From: Variovorax sp. PAMC 28711
GTDB taxonomy: Bacteria > Pseudomonadota > Gammaproteobacteria > Burkholderiales > Burkholderiaceae_C
NCBI RefSeq assembly: GCF_001577265.1
Contig: NZ_CP014517.1
Coordinates: 3,570,501-3,634,500, forward strand
Length of the DNA stretch: 64,000 nucleotides
Direction: 5' to 3'
Below, piece by piece: positions 8,147 through 18,045 of this stretch. The notes under the pieces are model-generated. The model did not search any database and was not told where the DNA came from. It saw only the letters and a list, made by a program, of their open reading frames with translations. A program made the translations under genes and the position numbers. Numbering within the stretch: position 1 is the stretch's first letter; every line of letters begins with the position of its first letter.

Positions 8147-9511
8147 TCATGTCGACAGCATCGCATCCGGCGCTGCAGCATTCCGTTGTGACGCCGTGAG
8201 CAAAAAGTAGCCGTAAGCGAGCGCCATCAGGCCGAGGAACAGCAATGTCAGCATCACGTTGAACCACACCATCGCACCGAGGCAGACCACACCGAGGCCC
8301 AGCGCGATCGCGGGAAACACGGGGTAGAAGGGCGCGCGGTAGGTGCGCTCCAGGTTCGGTTCGGTGCGGCGCAGCTTGAACAGCGCCGCCATCGAGATCA
8401 GGTACATCACGATGGCGCCGAGCACGGCCATCGTCACGATGTTGGCGGTCAGCGTCTGGCCGCCGAACTTGATCCATTCGTCGCTGAAGATCGCGAACAC
8501 GCCGATCACGCCGCCGGCCAGCAACGCGCGGTGCGGCGTGTTGAAGCGCGGGCTCAGGCCGGCGAAATACGCCGGCAGATAGCCGGCACGCGCCAGCGCG
8601 AAGATCTGCCGCGAGTAGCCCATGATGATCCCGTGGAACGACGCGATCAGGCCGAACAGGCCGATCCACACCAGCATGTGCAGCCAGCCGCTGTTCTCGC
8701 CGACCACCACCTTCATCGCCTGCGGCAACGGGTCGTTGATGTTGGCGATCTGGCGCCAGTCGCCCACACCGCCCGCCATGATCATCACGCCGAAGGCCAG
8801 CAGCACGAGCGTGATGATGCCGGTGGTGTAGGCGATCGGAATCGTCTTGTGCGGATCGCGCGCTTCCTCGGCCGCCATGGCCGCGCCCTCGATGGCCAGG
8901 AAGAACCAGATCGCGAACGGGATCGACGCGAAGATGCCCGAGATGGCCGCGCCGTTGAGCACCGTGCCGCCGGCCCAGCCGTTGGCGGTGAAGTTCGCCC
9001 ACGACCAGCCGGGCGACACCACGCCCATGAACATCAGCAGCTCGAAGATGGCGAGCAGCGTGACGAAGAGCTCGAACGCCGCCGCGATGCCCACGCCGGC
9101 CCAGTTGAGGGCGATGAAGAGCACGTACGCGCCGAGCGCGATCCACTTCGGGTTGATCGCCGGAAACTGCACGTTGAGGTACGCGCCGATCGCCAACGCG
9201 ATGGCCGGCGGCGCAAAGACGAACTCGACCAGCGTCGCGAAGCCCGCGATGAAGCCTCCGGTGGGCCCGAACGCGCGCCGCGCATAGGCGAAGGGTCCGC
9301 CGGCATGCGGGATGGCGGTCGACAGCTCGGTAAAGCTGAAGATGAAGGTGGTGTACATCGTCGCGACCAGCACGGTCGCCACCAGAAAGCCCAGCGTGCC
9401 CGCCGTGTTCCAGCCGTAGCTCCAGCCGAAGTACTCGCCGGAGATGACCAGGCCCACTGCGATGCCCCACAACTGGAACGGGCCGAGAACCTTCTTGAGA
9501 CCGGTGGACAT
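8147..9511 (-). CDS. eat: Ethanolamine permease (APC superfamily)
   Basis: Inner-membrane permease of 454 residues with about 12 hydrophobic segments. It belongs to the amino acid/polyamine/organocation superfamily; SGEYFGWSYGWNTAGTLGFL near residues 24-43 is typical of the ethanolamine permease subgroup. The ATG at 9511 is preceded by GAAGGAAG (about 6 bases away). The longer upstream frame lacks hydrophobic character and is rejected. Its position upstream of eutBC on the same strand supports ethanolamine uptake, although the 306-base gap with two REP-like elements may give partly independent expression. Confidence 0.88.
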   Translation of the reverse strand: MSTGLKKVLGPFQLWGIAVGLVISGEYFGWSYGWNTAGTLGFLVATVLVATMYTTFIFSFTELSTAIPHAGGPFAYARRAFGPTGGFIAGFATLVEFVFAPPAIALAIGAYLNVQFPAINPKWIALGAYVLFIALNWAGVGIAAAFELFVTLLAIFELLMFMGVVSPGWSWANFTANGWAGGTVLNGAAISGIFASIPFAIWFFLAIEGAAMAAEEARDPHKTIPIAYTTGIITLVLLAFGVMIMAGGVGDWRQIANINDPLPQAMKVVVGENSGWLHMLVWIGLFGLIASFHGIIMGYSRQIFALARAGYLPAYFAGLSPRFNTPHRALLAGGVIGVFAIFSDEWIKFGGQTLTANIVTMAVLGAIVMYLISMAALFKLRRTEPNLERTYRAPFYPVFPAIALGLGVVCLGAMVWFNVMLTLLFLGLMALAYGYFLLTASQRNAAAPDAMLST

Positions 9512-9630
9512 GCTGCTTCCTTCTGCGACGGACGGGGAGCGTTCCCTGCAAGACCGGTGCCACCCTTTGCGCCGTGGTCGGTCATCGCGAGCGCAATAAT
9601 GAACCGTTTTCAGCCCCGAAGGACCTCCCA

Positions 9631-10050
9631 GTGCAATCTCTTTACCGCGCGGCCGCCGTGTCGCTGGCATTCGTTTCCATTTCGTCCGTGACCATGGCGC
9701 AATCGGCGCCCGTTACCACCCCCAGCGGGCTCATTTATCAATCGCTGAAAGAGGGCACCGGCGCATCGCCCGCGCCGACCGACACCGTCAAGGTGCACTA
9801 CCGCGGCACGTTCCCGGCCGACGGCAAGGAATTCGACAGCTCCTACAAACGCGGCGAACCGACCGAGTTCCCGCTCAACGCCGTGATCCCGTGCTGGACC
9901 GAAGGCGTCGGCAAGATGAAGCCGGGCGGCAAGGCCAAGTTGACCTGCCCACCGGCCATCGCCTACGGCGCGCGCGGCGCGGGCGGCGTGATCCCGCCGA
10001 ACGCCACGCTGAATTTCGAAGTCGAGCTGGTCTCGGTCAAGGGGCGCTGA
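9631..10050 (+). CDS. FKBP-type peptidyl-prolyl isomerase, exported
   Basis: Catalyses cis-trans isomerisation of prolyl bonds, probably on folding proteins in the periplasm. 139 residues from a GTG start at 9631, chosen because AAGGA lies 7 bases before it and it places a clean signal peptide (hydrophobic core, cleavage near TMAQSA) at the N-terminus. An upstream in-frame ATG (9574) gives an unlikely charged extension. One FKBP domain covers about residues 30-137, with VKVHYRGTFPADGKEFDSSY and the C-terminal YGARGAGGVIPPNATLNFEV signature. It is the Mip/FklB-like short form without a dimerisation arm. Confidence 0.92.
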   Translation: MQSLYRAAAVSLAFVSISSVTMAQSAPVTTPSGLIYQSLKEGTGASPAPTDTVKVHYRGTFPADGKEFDSSYKRGEPTEFPLNAVIPCWTEGVGKMKPGGKAKLTCPPAIAYGARGAGGVIPPNATLNFEVELVSVKGR

Positions 10051-10081
10051 CCGCACGCGCTTCGGCCTGAAGACACGCGCG

Positions 10082-10723
10082 ATGCGTGACCTGTTCGCAG
10101 CGGAGGAGGGCGACGCATTGCCACTCGCACCGGGGGCCGTGTTGCTGCGCGACTTCGCGCTGGCCGCGGCGCCTGAACTGCTGCTTGCCGTCGTCGGCGT
10201 GACGGCCGAGGCACCATGGCGCCATCTGGAGACGCCCGGCGGCTTTGGCATGTCGGTCGCGATGACGAACTGCGGGGCGCTCGGCTGGGTGAGCGACCGC
10301 ACCGGCTACCGCTACGACGCGACCGATCCGCTCCGCGGCAAGCCGTGGCCGGCACTGCCGGACGCCTTCCGCGAGATGGCGCACGACGCTGCTGCGGCCG
10401 CAGGCTACGGCGGCTTCGTGCCCGACGCCTGCCTCGTCAATCGCTACGAGCCCGGCGCGCGCCTGTCGCTCCACCAGGACCGCGACGAGCACGACTACGG
10501 CGCGCCGATCGTGTCGGTGTCGCTCGGCCTGCCCGTGACCTTCCTGTTCGGCGGTGCCGCGCGTGTCGACAAGTCGCGGCGCGTGTCGCTCGTACATGGC
10601 GACGTGGTGGTGTGGGGCGGCCCGTCGCGCCTGCATCACCATGCCGTGTTGCCGCTGGCCGACGGCGAACACCCCGCGACCGGGCGCTGCCGCATCAACC
10701 TGACCTTCCGCAAGGCGGGCTGA
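10082..10723 (+). CDS. alkB: AlkB-type DNA oxidative demethylase
   Basis: Fe(II)/2-oxoglutarate dioxygenase that removes methyl groups from 1-methyladenine and 3-methylcytosine in DNA. 213 residues. Iron ligands are visible in LHQDRDE (HxD, about residues 131-137) and in the later LHHHAV His (about 185); the 2-oxoglutarate-binding Arg residues lie in RCRINLTFR near the C-terminus. WVSDRTGYRYD and NRYEPGARLSLHQD match the E. coli AlkB subgroup. It sits alone between the FKBP gene and a convergent regulator, with no Ada gene nearby. Confidence 0.93.
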   Translation: MRDLFAAEEGDALPLAPGAVLLRDFALAAAPELLLAVVGVTAEAPWRHLETPGGFGMSVAMTNCGALGWVSDRTGYRYDATDPLRGKPWPALPDAFREMAHDAAAAAGYGGFVPDACLVNRYEPGARLSLHQDRDEHDYGAPIVSVSLGLPVTFLFGGAARVDKSRRVSLVHGDVVVWGGPSRLHHHAVLPLADGEHPATGRCRINLTFRKAG

Positions 10724-10747
10724 GCCGGTCGTCGGCGCAGCGACCGA

Positions 10748-11335
10748 TCAGGCCGCGAGCAACTTCTGCACGAGCTCGGCCGTGGTGGCCGCGGTGTATT
10801 TGCGCATCAACCGCGCGCGATGCAGTTCCACCGTGCGGTGGCTGATGCCGAGCGCGCGGCCGATCTCCTTGGAGGTCAAACCCTGCATCACCTGCGCTGC
10901 CACTTCGCGTTCGCGCGGCGTGAGTTCGGCGGTCACGGCGCGGCGCGAACCCAGGTCTTCGAAGGTCCAGATGCCGGACTCGTGCGGCGCATCGCGGTTC
11001 AGCGCCTGGCCGGTGACGTGGCACCAGAAAGTGTCGCCGGCGATGGCGCCGTGCAGGCCGCCGAGGCGCCGCATCATGCGGTTGTCGGCGTAGCGGCCGC
11101 TGGTGTTGAGGATCGGCTCCATGCGCTTGCCAATGCGCTCGAACTCGGCGACGCTCGGGTAGAGCACGCGAAACGACTGGCCGACCAGCGCCGCGCGCGT
11201 GGCGCCGAACATCTCGCAAAGCCGGGCGTTGCAGTCGACCATCGTGCGGTGGCGCGACAGCACCATGCCGACCGGCGCATGCTCGAAAGCCAGGCGGTAG
11301 TCGACGGCAGAAATCCGGGCCTCGGGTGTGTCCAT
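10748..11335 (-). CDS. PAS-LuxR transcriptional regulator divergent from scoAB
   Basis: 195 residues: an N-terminal PAS-like sensor (about 8-110, with a YRLAFEHAPVGMVLSRH start) and a C-terminal LuxR/FixJ helix-turn-helix (about 128-192, LTPREREVAAQVMQGLTSKE then ISHRTVELHRARLMRKY). It lacks a receiver domain, so it probably senses a ligand or redox state directly. It is transcribed divergently from scoAB over a 78-base gap holding a perfect 7-base inverted repeat, which makes it the likely regulator of that operon. Confidence 0.88.
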   Translation of the reverse strand: MDTPEARISAVDYRLAFEHAPVGMVLSRHRTMVDCNARLCEMFGATRAALVGQSFRVLYPSVAEFERIGKRMEPILNTSGRYADNRMMRRLGGLHGAIAGDTFWCHVTGQALNRDAPHESGIWTFEDLGSRRAVTAELTPREREVAAQVMQGLTSKEIGRALGISHRTVELHRARLMRKYTAATTAELVQKLLAA

Positions 11336-11341
11336 TACGAA

Positions 11342-11367
11342 ATACTACGTATGTGACTAGGTAGTAT
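11342..11367. promoter_or_regulatory. Inverted-repeat operator between PAS-LuxR gene and scoA
   Basis: ATACTAC (11342-11348) and GTAGTAT (11361-11367) form perfect 7-base arms around a 12-base spacer, so arm centres are 19 bases (about two helical turns) apart. It is the only clear dyad in the divergent gap and suits a dimeric LuxR-type protein. Confidence 0.55.
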
Positions 11368-11413
11368 CGTTCGGGGCTCTCCATCAACCATCACCGAGCG
11401 AGGATCACAAGCC

Positions 11414-12229
11414 ATGGTGAACAAGATCTATCCGTCCGCCGACGCGGCACTCAAGGGCGTCGTCGCCGACGGGCAAACGCTCGCGGTCGGCGGCTTCGGC
11501 CTCTGCGGCATTCCCGAGGCGCTCATCGATGCGCTGCACGATTCGGGCGTCAAGAACCTCACCTGCATTTCGAACAACGCAGGGGTCGACGGCTTCGGTC
11601 TCGGCAAGCTGCTCGGCACGCGCCAGATCAAGAAGATGGTCGCGAGCTACGTGGGCGAGAACAAGGAGTTCGAGCGCCAGTACCTCGCCGGTGAACTCGA
11701 GCTCGAATTCACGCCGCAAGGCACGCTCGCCGAAAAGCTGCGCGCCGGCGGCGCCGGCATTCCGGCCTTCTTCACCAAGACGGGCGTCGGCACGCTGGTG
11801 GCAGAAGGCAAGGAACTGCGCGAGTTCGATGGCGAAACGTATGTGATGGAACGCTCGCTGGTGCCCGACGTGGCGCTGGTCAAGGCCGACGTCGCCGACA
11901 AATCGGGCAACCTGCGCTTTCGCCTCACGGCACGCAACTTCAACCCGGCCGCCGCGATGGCGGGCAAGGTGTGCATCGTCGAGGTCGAGCGCATCGTCGA
12001 GGTCGGCGAACTGGCGCCGGACGACATCCACCTGCCGGGCATCTACGTGCACCGCATCGTGCTCAACGCGACGCCTGAAAAGCGCATCGAGAAGCGCACC
12101 GTGAGCGCTGCGGCGCCCGTCGACGTGATCGCAGCCAAGGTCGAAGCGCAAGCCGTGATCGCGCAAGCTGCCGTCATCGACGAGCTTCCCGTCCCCAAAG
12201 TGCCCGCCGGCAAGAAAGAAGGAGCCTGA
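11414..12229 (+). CDS. scoA: 3-oxoacid CoA-transferase subunit A, with C-terminal extension
   Basis: Alpha subunit of succinyl-CoA:3-ketoacid CoA-transferase, which activates acetoacetate with CoA from succinyl-CoA in ketone-body and ketogenic amino-acid use. 271 residues; the family core (about 1-235) includes the [16 protein letters not shown] glycine loop and [14 protein letters not shown]. Family members usually have around 232 residues; here about 35 extra residues rich in Ala, Val and Pro (ending PAGKKEGA) follow the core, probably a flexible tail. GAGGAT precedes the ATG. The beta subunit starts 2 bases after the stop. Confidence 0.93.
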   Translation: MVNKIYPSADAALKGVVADGQTLAVGGFGLCGIPEALIDALHDSGVKNLTCISNNAGVDGFGLGKLLGTRQIKKMVASYVGENKEFERQYLAGELELEFTPQGTLAEKLRAGGAGIPAFFTKTGVGTLVAEGKELREFDGETYVMERSLVPDVALVKADVADKSGNLRFRLTARNFNPAAAMAGKVCIVEVERIVEVGELAPDDIHLPGIYVHRIVLNATPEKRIEKRTVSAAAPVDVIAAKVEAQAVIAQAAVIDELPVPKVPAGKKEGA

Positions 12230-12230
12230 G

Positions 12231-12869
12231 ATGCCCTGGACCCAAGACCAAATGGCAGCGCGTGCCGCCGACGAACTTGAAGACGGCTTCTACGTGAACC
12301 TCGGCATCGGCATCCCGACGCTGGTGGCGAATTTCGTCGGCGACAAGGAAGTCTGGCTGCAGAGCGAGAACGGCATGCTCGGCATCGGTCCGTTCCCGAC
12401 CGAAGACGAGGTCGATGCTGACCTGATCAACGCCGGCAAGCAGACCGTCACCACCTTGCCGGGCAGTGCCATCTTCGGCAGCCACGACAGCTTCGCGATG
12501 ATCCGCGGCGGCAAGATCAACCTGTCGATCCTCGGCGCCATGCAGGTCAGCAGCAAGGGCGACCTCGCCAACTGGATGATCCCGGGCAAGATGGTGAAGG
12601 GCATGGGCGGCGCGATGGACCTGGTGGCCGGCGTGAAGCGCGTGATCATCCTGATGGAACACGTCGCGAAGAAGAAGGACGGCACCGAAGACATGAAGAT
12701 CCTCGAGGCCTGCACCTTGCCGCTGACCGGCGTGGGCGTGGTCGACCGCATCATCACCGACCTCGCGGTGATCGACGTGACGCCCGAAGGCCTCAAGGTC
12801 GTCGAACTGGCACCGGGCGTGACCTTCGAAGCGTTGCAGGCGAAGACGGGCGCCGCGCTGATCCGCTGA
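12231..12869 (+). CDS. scoB: 3-oxoacid CoA-transferase subunit B
   Basis: Catalytic beta subunit (212 residues) of the transferase. The family [10 protein letters not shown] motif near residue 43 carries the catalytic Glu that forms the enzyme-CoA thioester; [13 protein letters not shown] near residues 22-34 is the CoA-binding loop. The ATG follows AAGGAG with good spacing, and the one-base gap after scoA indicates one operon. Convergent with opgG. Confidence 0.95.
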   Translation: MPWTQDQMAARAADELEDGFYVNLGIGIPTLVANFVGDKEVWLQSENGMLGIGPFPTEDEVDADLINAGKQTVTTLPGSAIFGSHDSFAMIRGGKINLSILGAMQVSSKGDLANWMIPGKMVKGMGGAMDLVAGVKRVIILMEHVAKKKDGTEDMKILEACTLPLTGVGVVDRIITDLAVIDVTPEGLKVVELAPGVTFEALQAKTGAALIR

Positions 12870-12890
12870 TCGGCGCCGCGCCTGCCTGCG

Positions 12891-14528
12891 TCAGCGCGTC
12901 GCGGGCAGCACGGTCTGCGCCGGTGGTGCCGGTACGGGCGGGATCTGGAAGCTCCAGGTCTCGCTGATCGGCTTGCCGCCCTCGACCAGGGCGGCGCGCA
13001 ACTCGCTCACCTGGGTCGGGTCTTTCACCTTGACGCGCAGCGACAGGCGCCAGCCCTTGATCGGCTCGTTGCGCTGCAGGCTGTTTTCCAGGATGTCGAC
13101 GTTCGCATTGCCGCTGACCTGCGGCTGCACGGTGGTCCCCGGCGCGAACCTCGACACCGCCGGCCCCTCGAAATCGACGATCAATGCCGTCGTGCCGTCG
13201 AGCTGGCGGACCAGGTTGGGCTGATAGCGCTCGCCCTCGGTCTGGAAGGTCTGCTTCACCCAGGTGCTGTTCTGTGGATGAAGCGCGGCTTCGTCCAGCG
13301 TCCAGTGCATGCGGTAGGCGAAGGGCATCGATTCGCCCTTGCGGGCGCGGGCATCGGGATTCCAGAACGCGACCACGTTGTCGTTGGTCTCGTCGGCGGT
13401 GGGAATTTCCATCAGGGTGACCTTGCCGCGGCCCCAGTTGCCCTTCGGCTCGATCCACGCGCTCGGGCGCAGGTCGTAGCGGTCCTTCAGGTCTTCGAAG
13501 CGCTGGAAGCCGTGGCCGCGCTGCAGCAGGCCGAAGCCGCGCGGGTTGTCGACCTGGAAGGTGCTGACCGACACGGCCCCCTTGGGGTTGTTGAGTGGAC
13601 GCCAGATCCACTCGTCGTTGCCCGCATGGATCGCCAGGCCGTTGGAATCGTGGATCGCCGGCCGGAAGTTGCGCAGGTGCTCGGGCCAGCGCTGGTTGGG
13701 GCCGTAGAGGAACATGCTGGTCAGCGGCGCCACGCCGAGCGTCGCGACGTCGTCGCGCAGGACCACGTTGGCCTCCACGTCCAGCACCGAGTCGCGGCCC
13801 GGTTGCAGCACCATGCGGTAGGCACCGGTGGCGCGCGGCGAATCGAGCAGGGCATAGATCACCAGTTGCTTGTCGTCGGGGCCGGGGCGCTGGATCCAGT
13901 ACTCGCGGAAGTTCGGGAATTCCTCTTTGCCCGGCGAGGTGGTGTCGATGGCCAGGCCGCGACCCGACAGGCCGTACACCTGGTCCTTGCCGATCACGCG
14001 GAAGTAGCTGGCGCCCAGGAGGCTCATGACTTCGTCGAACTTGCCGTCCTGGTTGACCGGGAACAGCACGCGAAAGCCCGCGTACCCGAGCTGCCGCGTC
14101 GCTTCACGGTCGAAGTTCAGGCTGCCGAAGTCGAAGCGGTCCGGTTCGTATTTGATCTCGCGCACCTGCCCGCCGACGATTTCGTTGATCTTCACCGGGA
14201 AGTTGAACTGCATGCCCTGGTGATAGAAGTTCAGCCGGAACTGCGTCTGAAGGTCGCGCCACTCGAAGCGGTCCGAGCGCGGCTGGATCTTCATGTAGTC
14301 GGCAAACTGCATCGTGCCGAAGGCCGGCGGCAGGTTGCTCGCCGGGGCGACATAAGGCTTGGATGCGAGCTCGCGGGCCCGTGCCGTGACGTCTTCGAGC
14401 GAGAAGGTCACGTTGCCTTCGGGCCCGCGCGGCGTGCTGACGTTGCTGGGTGAGGCACAGGCGGCAAGGAGGCCGGCACAGGCCAGAAAAAATGAACAAC
14501 GTGCAAGGCGTGCGAGTCTGGCGATCAT
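12891..14528 (-). CDS. opgG: Periplasmic glucan biosynthesis protein (OpgG/MdoG family)
   Basis: OpgG-family proteins take part in the synthesis or branching of osmoregulated periplasmic glucans. 545 residues, close to the usual size. The start at 14528 is chosen because it gives a signal sequence ending in the lipobox LLAAC (Cys at residue 24), so this copy may be a lipoprotein rather than a soluble periplasmic protein. The MdoG domain spans about 45-535 ([20 protein letters not shown] near 90-110, [33 protein letters not shown]). No glucosyltransferase opgH is adjacent; instead it diverges from a GH3 beta-glucosidase. OpgD is an alternative family assignment. Confidence 0.88.
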   Translation of the reverse strand: MIARLARLARCSFFLACAGLLAACASPSNVSTPRGPEGNVTFSLEDVTARARELASKPYVAPASNLPPAFGTMQFADYMKIQPRSDRFEWRDLQTQFRLNFYHQGMQFNFPVKINEIVGGQVREIKYEPDRFDFGSLNFDREATRQLGYAGFRVLFPVNQDGKFDEVMSLLGASYFRVIGKDQVYGLSGRGLAIDTTSPGKEEFPNFREYWIQRPGPDDKQLVIYALLDSPRATGAYRMVLQPGRDSVLDVEANVVLRDDVATLGVAPLTSMFLYGPNQRWPEHLRNFRPAIHDSNGLAIHAGNDEWIWRPLNNPKGAVSVSTFQVDNPRGFGLLQRGHGFQRFEDLKDRYDLRPSAWIEPKGNWGRGKVTLMEIPTADETNDNVVAFWNPDARARKGESMPFAYRMHWTLDEAALHPQNSTWVKQTFQTEGERYQPNLVRQLDGTTALIVDFEGPAVSRFAPGTTVQPQVSGNANVDILENSLQRNEPIKGWRLSLRVKVKDPTQVSELRAALVEGGKPISETWSFQIPPVPAPPAQTVLPATR

Positions 14529-14719
14529 GGACGGACGGAGTCGGAATCGTTGAGGTGGCAGGCGATGCGCTGGCACCCGAGAAGCCGCGACGCAGCGGCG
14601 CCGTGGGCGAGACGTCGAAAGCTTAGCACCCGTCAATAAAGCCCCTGTGCAGGCCCTCTGGATGCGCACCTTAAGATGGCCCGCTTTGCGTTCTGCACAT
14701 CCCCGAGGATCGCCTGCCG

Positions 14720-17032
14720 ATGAAAAGTTTTGCCGTCACGGTCATCGCGACCGCTGCCCTGGTCGCGCCGCTGGCCTGGGCCCAACCCAAGCCCTCCCTG
14801 CTCGCCGACAAATCCGCGTTGGTCGCCGATCTGATGCGCCAGATGACGCTGGAAGAAAAGGTCGGCCAGTTGCGGCTCATCAGCATCGGGCCCGAAATGC
14901 CGGCGCCGCAACTCGCAGAAGAGATCGCGGCGGGCCGCGTGGGCGGCACCTTCAACTCGATCAATCACAAGGAACAGCGCCCGCTGCAGGAGGCCGCCGT
15001 GGGCAAGAGCCGGCTGCGCATTCCGGTGCTCTTCGCCTACGACGTGCTGCACGGCCACCGCACCTCGTTCCCGATCGGGCTGGGGCTCGCCTCGACCTGG
15101 GACATGGACGCGGTGCGCCTCACGGCGCGCACCGCCGCGGTCGAAGCAGCCGCCGACGGCGTGGACGTGACCTTCGCGCCGACCGTCGACATTTCGCGCG
15201 ACCCGCGCTGGGGCCGCACCTCCGAAGGCTTCGGTGAAGACCCGCACCTCGTGTCGCAGGTCGCGCGTGCGATGGTGCAGGGCTTCCAGAACGGCGCCCG
15301 GCGGGGCGAGGTGCTCCAGCGCGACAGCATCATGGCGTCGGTCAAGCACTTCGCGCTCTACGGCGCGGTCGAGGGCGGACGCGACTACAACATCGTCGAC
15401 ATGAGCCCGATGCGCATGTACAACGACTACCTGCCGCCTTACAAGGCCGCGATCGATGCCGGCTCGGGCGGCGTGATGATTGCCCTCAACACCGTCAACG
15501 GGCAGCCGGCCACCTCCAACACCTGGTTGCTGCAAGACCTGTTGCGCAAGGACTGGGGCTTCAAGGGCGTCACCTTCAGCGACCACGGCGCCATCACCGA
15601 GCTGATGCGCCACGGCGTCGCGCGCGACGAGCGCGAAGCCGCGAAGCTGGCCATCACCGCGGGTGTCGACATGAGCATGGCCGACCAGGTCTATCTGAAG
15701 GAACTGCCGGGCCTCGTCAAGTCGGGGCAGGTGCCCATGAAGACGCTCGACAACGCAGTGCGCGAAGTGTTGGGCACCAAGTACGACCTGGGCCTGTTCC
15801 ACGATCCGTTCCTGCGCATCGGCAAGGCCGAAGACGACCCGGCCGACCTCAAGGCGGACAGCCGCCTGCACCGGCCCCCGGCGCGCGACGTGGCGCGCCG
15901 CTCGCTGGTGCTGCTGGAGAACCGCAACCGCACGCTGCCCATCGCCAAGGGCGCGAGCGTCGCGCTGGTCGGCCCGTTGGCCGATGCGCCGATCGACATG
16001 ATCGGCGTGTGGTCCGCCCAGGCGGTCTGGAAGCAGGCCGTCACGCTGCGTAGCGGCATGGAGCAGGCGCTGGCCGGCAAGGGAAAGATGCTCTACGCGC
16101 GCGGCGCCAACGTGAGCGAAGACAAGGCCGTCGTCGAGTACCTCAACTTCCTCAATTGGGACGAGCCGGAGGTCGTGCAGGACAAGCGCTCGCCGCAGGA
16201 AATGATCGACGAGGCCGTCGCGGCGGCAGGGCAGGCCGACGTCGTGGTCGCCGCGGTCGGCGAATCGCGCGGCATGTCGCACGAGTCGTCGAGCCGCACG
16301 CGGCTCGACCTGCCCGAGAGCCAGCAGGCGCTGTTGAAGGCGCTCAAGGCCACGGGCAAGCCGCTGGTGATCGTGCTGATGAACGGACGGCCGCTGACGC
16401 TGGGCTGGGAGCAGGCCAACGCCGACGCGATGCTCGAGACCTGGTTCGCCGGCACCGAGGGCGGCCACGCGATCGCCGACGTGCTGTTCGGCGATGCCAA
16501 TCCGTCGGGCAAGCTGCCGCTCTCGCTGCCGCGCTCGGTCGGGCAGATCCCCACGTATTACAACTATCCGCGCCTCGGCCGGCCGTTCACGCCGGGCAAG
16601 CCGGGCAACTACACGTCGCAGTATTTCGACGAGCCGCAAGGCGCGCTATATCCCTTCGGCTACGGCCTGAGCTACACGGAATTCGAGGTCTCGAAGCCCG
16701 TGCTGTCGGCGTCGACCGTGAAGGCCGGCGGCACCGTGGAAGCCAGCGTCACCGTGAAGAACACCGGCGATCGCGCGGGCGAAACGGTGGTGCAGCTCTA
16801 CATCCAGGACGTCGCGGCCTCGGTCGTGCGGCCGGTGAAAGAACTCAAGGGTTTCCGCAAACTCATGCTGCAGCCGGGCGAGACGCAGGTCGTCAAGTTC
16901 GCCATCGGCAACGAGCAGCTGAGCTTCTACAACCAGCAGCTCCAGCGCGTCAGCGAGCCGGGTGGTTTCAATGTGCAGATCGGTTTGAACTCGCGCGACG
17001 TGCAGGAAGCGTCGTTCGAACTGCTTCCCTGA
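14720..17032 (+). CDS. bglX: Periplasmic GH3 beta-glucosidase (BglX-like)
   Basis: Retaining beta-glucosidase of 770 residues that releases glucose from beta-linked oligosaccharides. Signal peptide with cleavage after PLAWA (residue 21); GH3 N-terminal barrel (about 35-380) with KHFALYG and the nucleophile Asp in FSDHG at about residue 288; GH3 C-terminal domain (about 400-620, [18 protein letters not shown]); C-terminal fibronectin-like domain (about 690-760, [19 protein letters not shown]). GAGGA precedes the ATG. Divergence from opgG over 191 bases suggests shared control and a role in turnover of periplasmic glucan or similar beta-glucan; that substrate link is inferred. Confidence 0.93.
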   Translation: MKSFAVTVIATAALVAPLAWAQPKPSLLADKSALVADLMRQMTLEEKVGQLRLISIGPEMPAPQLAEEIAAGRVGGTFNSINHKEQRPLQEAAVGKSRLRIPVLFAYDVLHGHRTSFPIGLGLASTWDMDAVRLTARTAAVEAAADGVDVTFAPTVDISRDPRWGRTSEGFGEDPHLVSQVARAMVQGFQNGARRGEVLQRDSIMASVKHFALYGAVEGGRDYNIVDMSPMRMYNDYLPPYKAAIDAGSGGVMIALNTVNGQPATSNTWLLQDLLRKDWGFKGVTFSDHGAITELMRHGVARDEREAAKLAITAGVDMSMADQVYLKELPGLVKSGQVPMKTLDNAVREVLGTKYDLGLFHDPFLRIGKAEDDPADLKADSRLHRPPARDVARRSLVLLENRNRTLPIAKGASVALVGPLADAPIDMIGVWSAQAVWKQAVTLRSGMEQALAGKGKMLYARGANVSEDKAVVEYLNFLNWDEPEVVQDKRSPQEMIDEAVAAAGQADVVVAAVGESRGMSHESSSRTRLDLPESQQALLKALKATGKPLVIVLMNGRPLTLGWEQANADAMLETWFAGTEGGHAIADVLFGDANPSGKLPLSLPRSVGQIPTYYNYPRLGRPFTPGKPGNYTSQYFDEPQGALYPFGYGLSYTEFEVSKPVLSASTVKAGGTVEASVTVKNTGDRAGETVVQLYIQDVAASVVRPVKELKGFRKLMLQPGETQVVKFAIGNEQLSFYNQQLQRVSEPGGFNVQIGLNSRDVQEASFELLP

Positions 17033-17042
17033 GAACGCGGCC

Positions 17043-17942
17043 TCAGGCGTCGGGCAGCAGCACGGCGCGCTGCTGCTCGGCGGTCGCGCGCAGGAAGGCC
17101 CACACGGCCTGCATGCGCCCGAGGTGCTTGGTTTCCACCGGCATCGACATCCAGAAGGTGCGCGTGAATTGCGTTTGCGGCTGGTCGGGCAGCACGCGCC
17201 GCAACGACTTGTCGCGCTCCGCGACGAAGGCCGGCAGCACCGCGATGCCGGCACCGGCTGCCGTCGCCTCGTACTGCGCGAGCACGCTGGTGCTGCGCAA
17301 CGCGAAGGCATCGGGCTTGTAGAGCTCGTCGAGGTACTGCAGCTCCTTGCTGAAGAGCAGGTCGTCCACGTAGCTGATGAAGGTATGGCCGCGCAAATCT
17401 TCGCGCGCCCTGATCGGCTTGTGCCGTGCCAGGTAGCGCTTCGATGCGTAGAGCCGCAAGCTGTAGTCGGTGAGCTTGGTGACGACCACCGGCCCGCGCG
17501 CCGGTCGCTCCAGCGAGATCACGATGTCGGCCTCGCGGCGCGAGAGGTGCACCAGGCGTGGCAGCGCGAGCAGGTCGATCACGAGGTGCGGATGCTGGCC
17601 TGCGAACAGCGCGAGTTGCGGCGCGAGCACCACCGTGCCGAAGCCCTCCGTCGCGCCGATGCGCACCAGGCCGGACAGGCCTTGCGCCGACGCGGGCGTC
17701 GCGCTTTCGACAGCGAGGAACGCGCCCTCCATGGCCTCGACCTGCGGCTGCAGGCGCCGGCCAGCCTCGGTCAGCCGGTGCCCGCCCGCCTCGCGCGAGA
17801 AGAGCGGCGTGCCGACCTGCTTTTCGAGCGCCTGGATGCGCCGCGCCACGGTGGTGTGGTCCACCGCCAGACGGCGCGCCGCGCCCTGCAGCGTGCCGGA
17901 GCGTGACAGCTCGAGAAAGTAGCGCAGGTTGTCCCAGTCCAT
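17043..17942 (-). CDS. LysR-family regulator divergent from the valine cluster
   Basis: 299 residues: N-terminal winged helix-turn-helix ([20 protein letters not shown] then [14 protein letters not shown], residues 1-60) and an effector-binding domain (about 90-290). The ATG at 17942 is preferred; a TTG nine bases upstream (17951) is possible. It faces mmsA across about 100 bases containing two palindromes, the usual arrangement for a LysR protein controlling its neighbour. Pseudomonas uses the AraC-type MmsR for the equivalent genes, so this is a different regulatory solution. Confidence 0.9.
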   Translation of the reverse strand: MDWDNLRYFLELSRSGTLQGAARRLAVDHTTVARRIQALEKQVGTPLFSREAGGHRLTEAGRRLQPQVEAMEGAFLAVESATPASAQGLSGLVRIGATEGFGTVVLAPQLALFAGQHPHLVIDLLALPRLVHLSRREADIVISLERPARGPVVVTKLTDYSLRLYASKRYLARHKPIRAREDLRGHTFISYVDDLLFSKELQYLDELYKPDAFALRSTSVLAQYEATAAGAGIAVLPAFVAERDKSLRRVLPDQPQTQFTRTFWMSMPVETKHLGRMQAVWAFLRATAEQQRAVLLPDA

Positions 17943-17944
17943 GG

Positions 17945-17994
17945 TCTGCAATTATGCAGATCGCGGGTGCGTATTTGTCTATTGCCATGGCAAT
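17945..17994. promoter_or_regulatory. Two LysR-type palindromes in front of mmsA
   Basis: TCTGCA-ATTA-TGCAGA (17945-17960) has perfect 6-base arms, and ATTGCCATGGCAAT (17981-17994) is a perfect 14-base palindrome. Their centres are about 35 bases apart, consistent with the recognition and activation half-sites bound by a LysR tetramer. The first overlaps the regulator's own start region, suggesting autoregulation. Confidence 0.6.
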
Positions 17995-18045
17995 TTTGCA
18001 AAGCTAGCATGCGCGGCTGCATCGAATCAAACAGGAGACAAATCC

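Noticed and set aside
14633..16639. 668-codon reverse-strand frame inside the beta-glucosidase gene
   Set aside because: Arg/His-rich low-complexity translation without domains; mirror of the GH3 coding frame.
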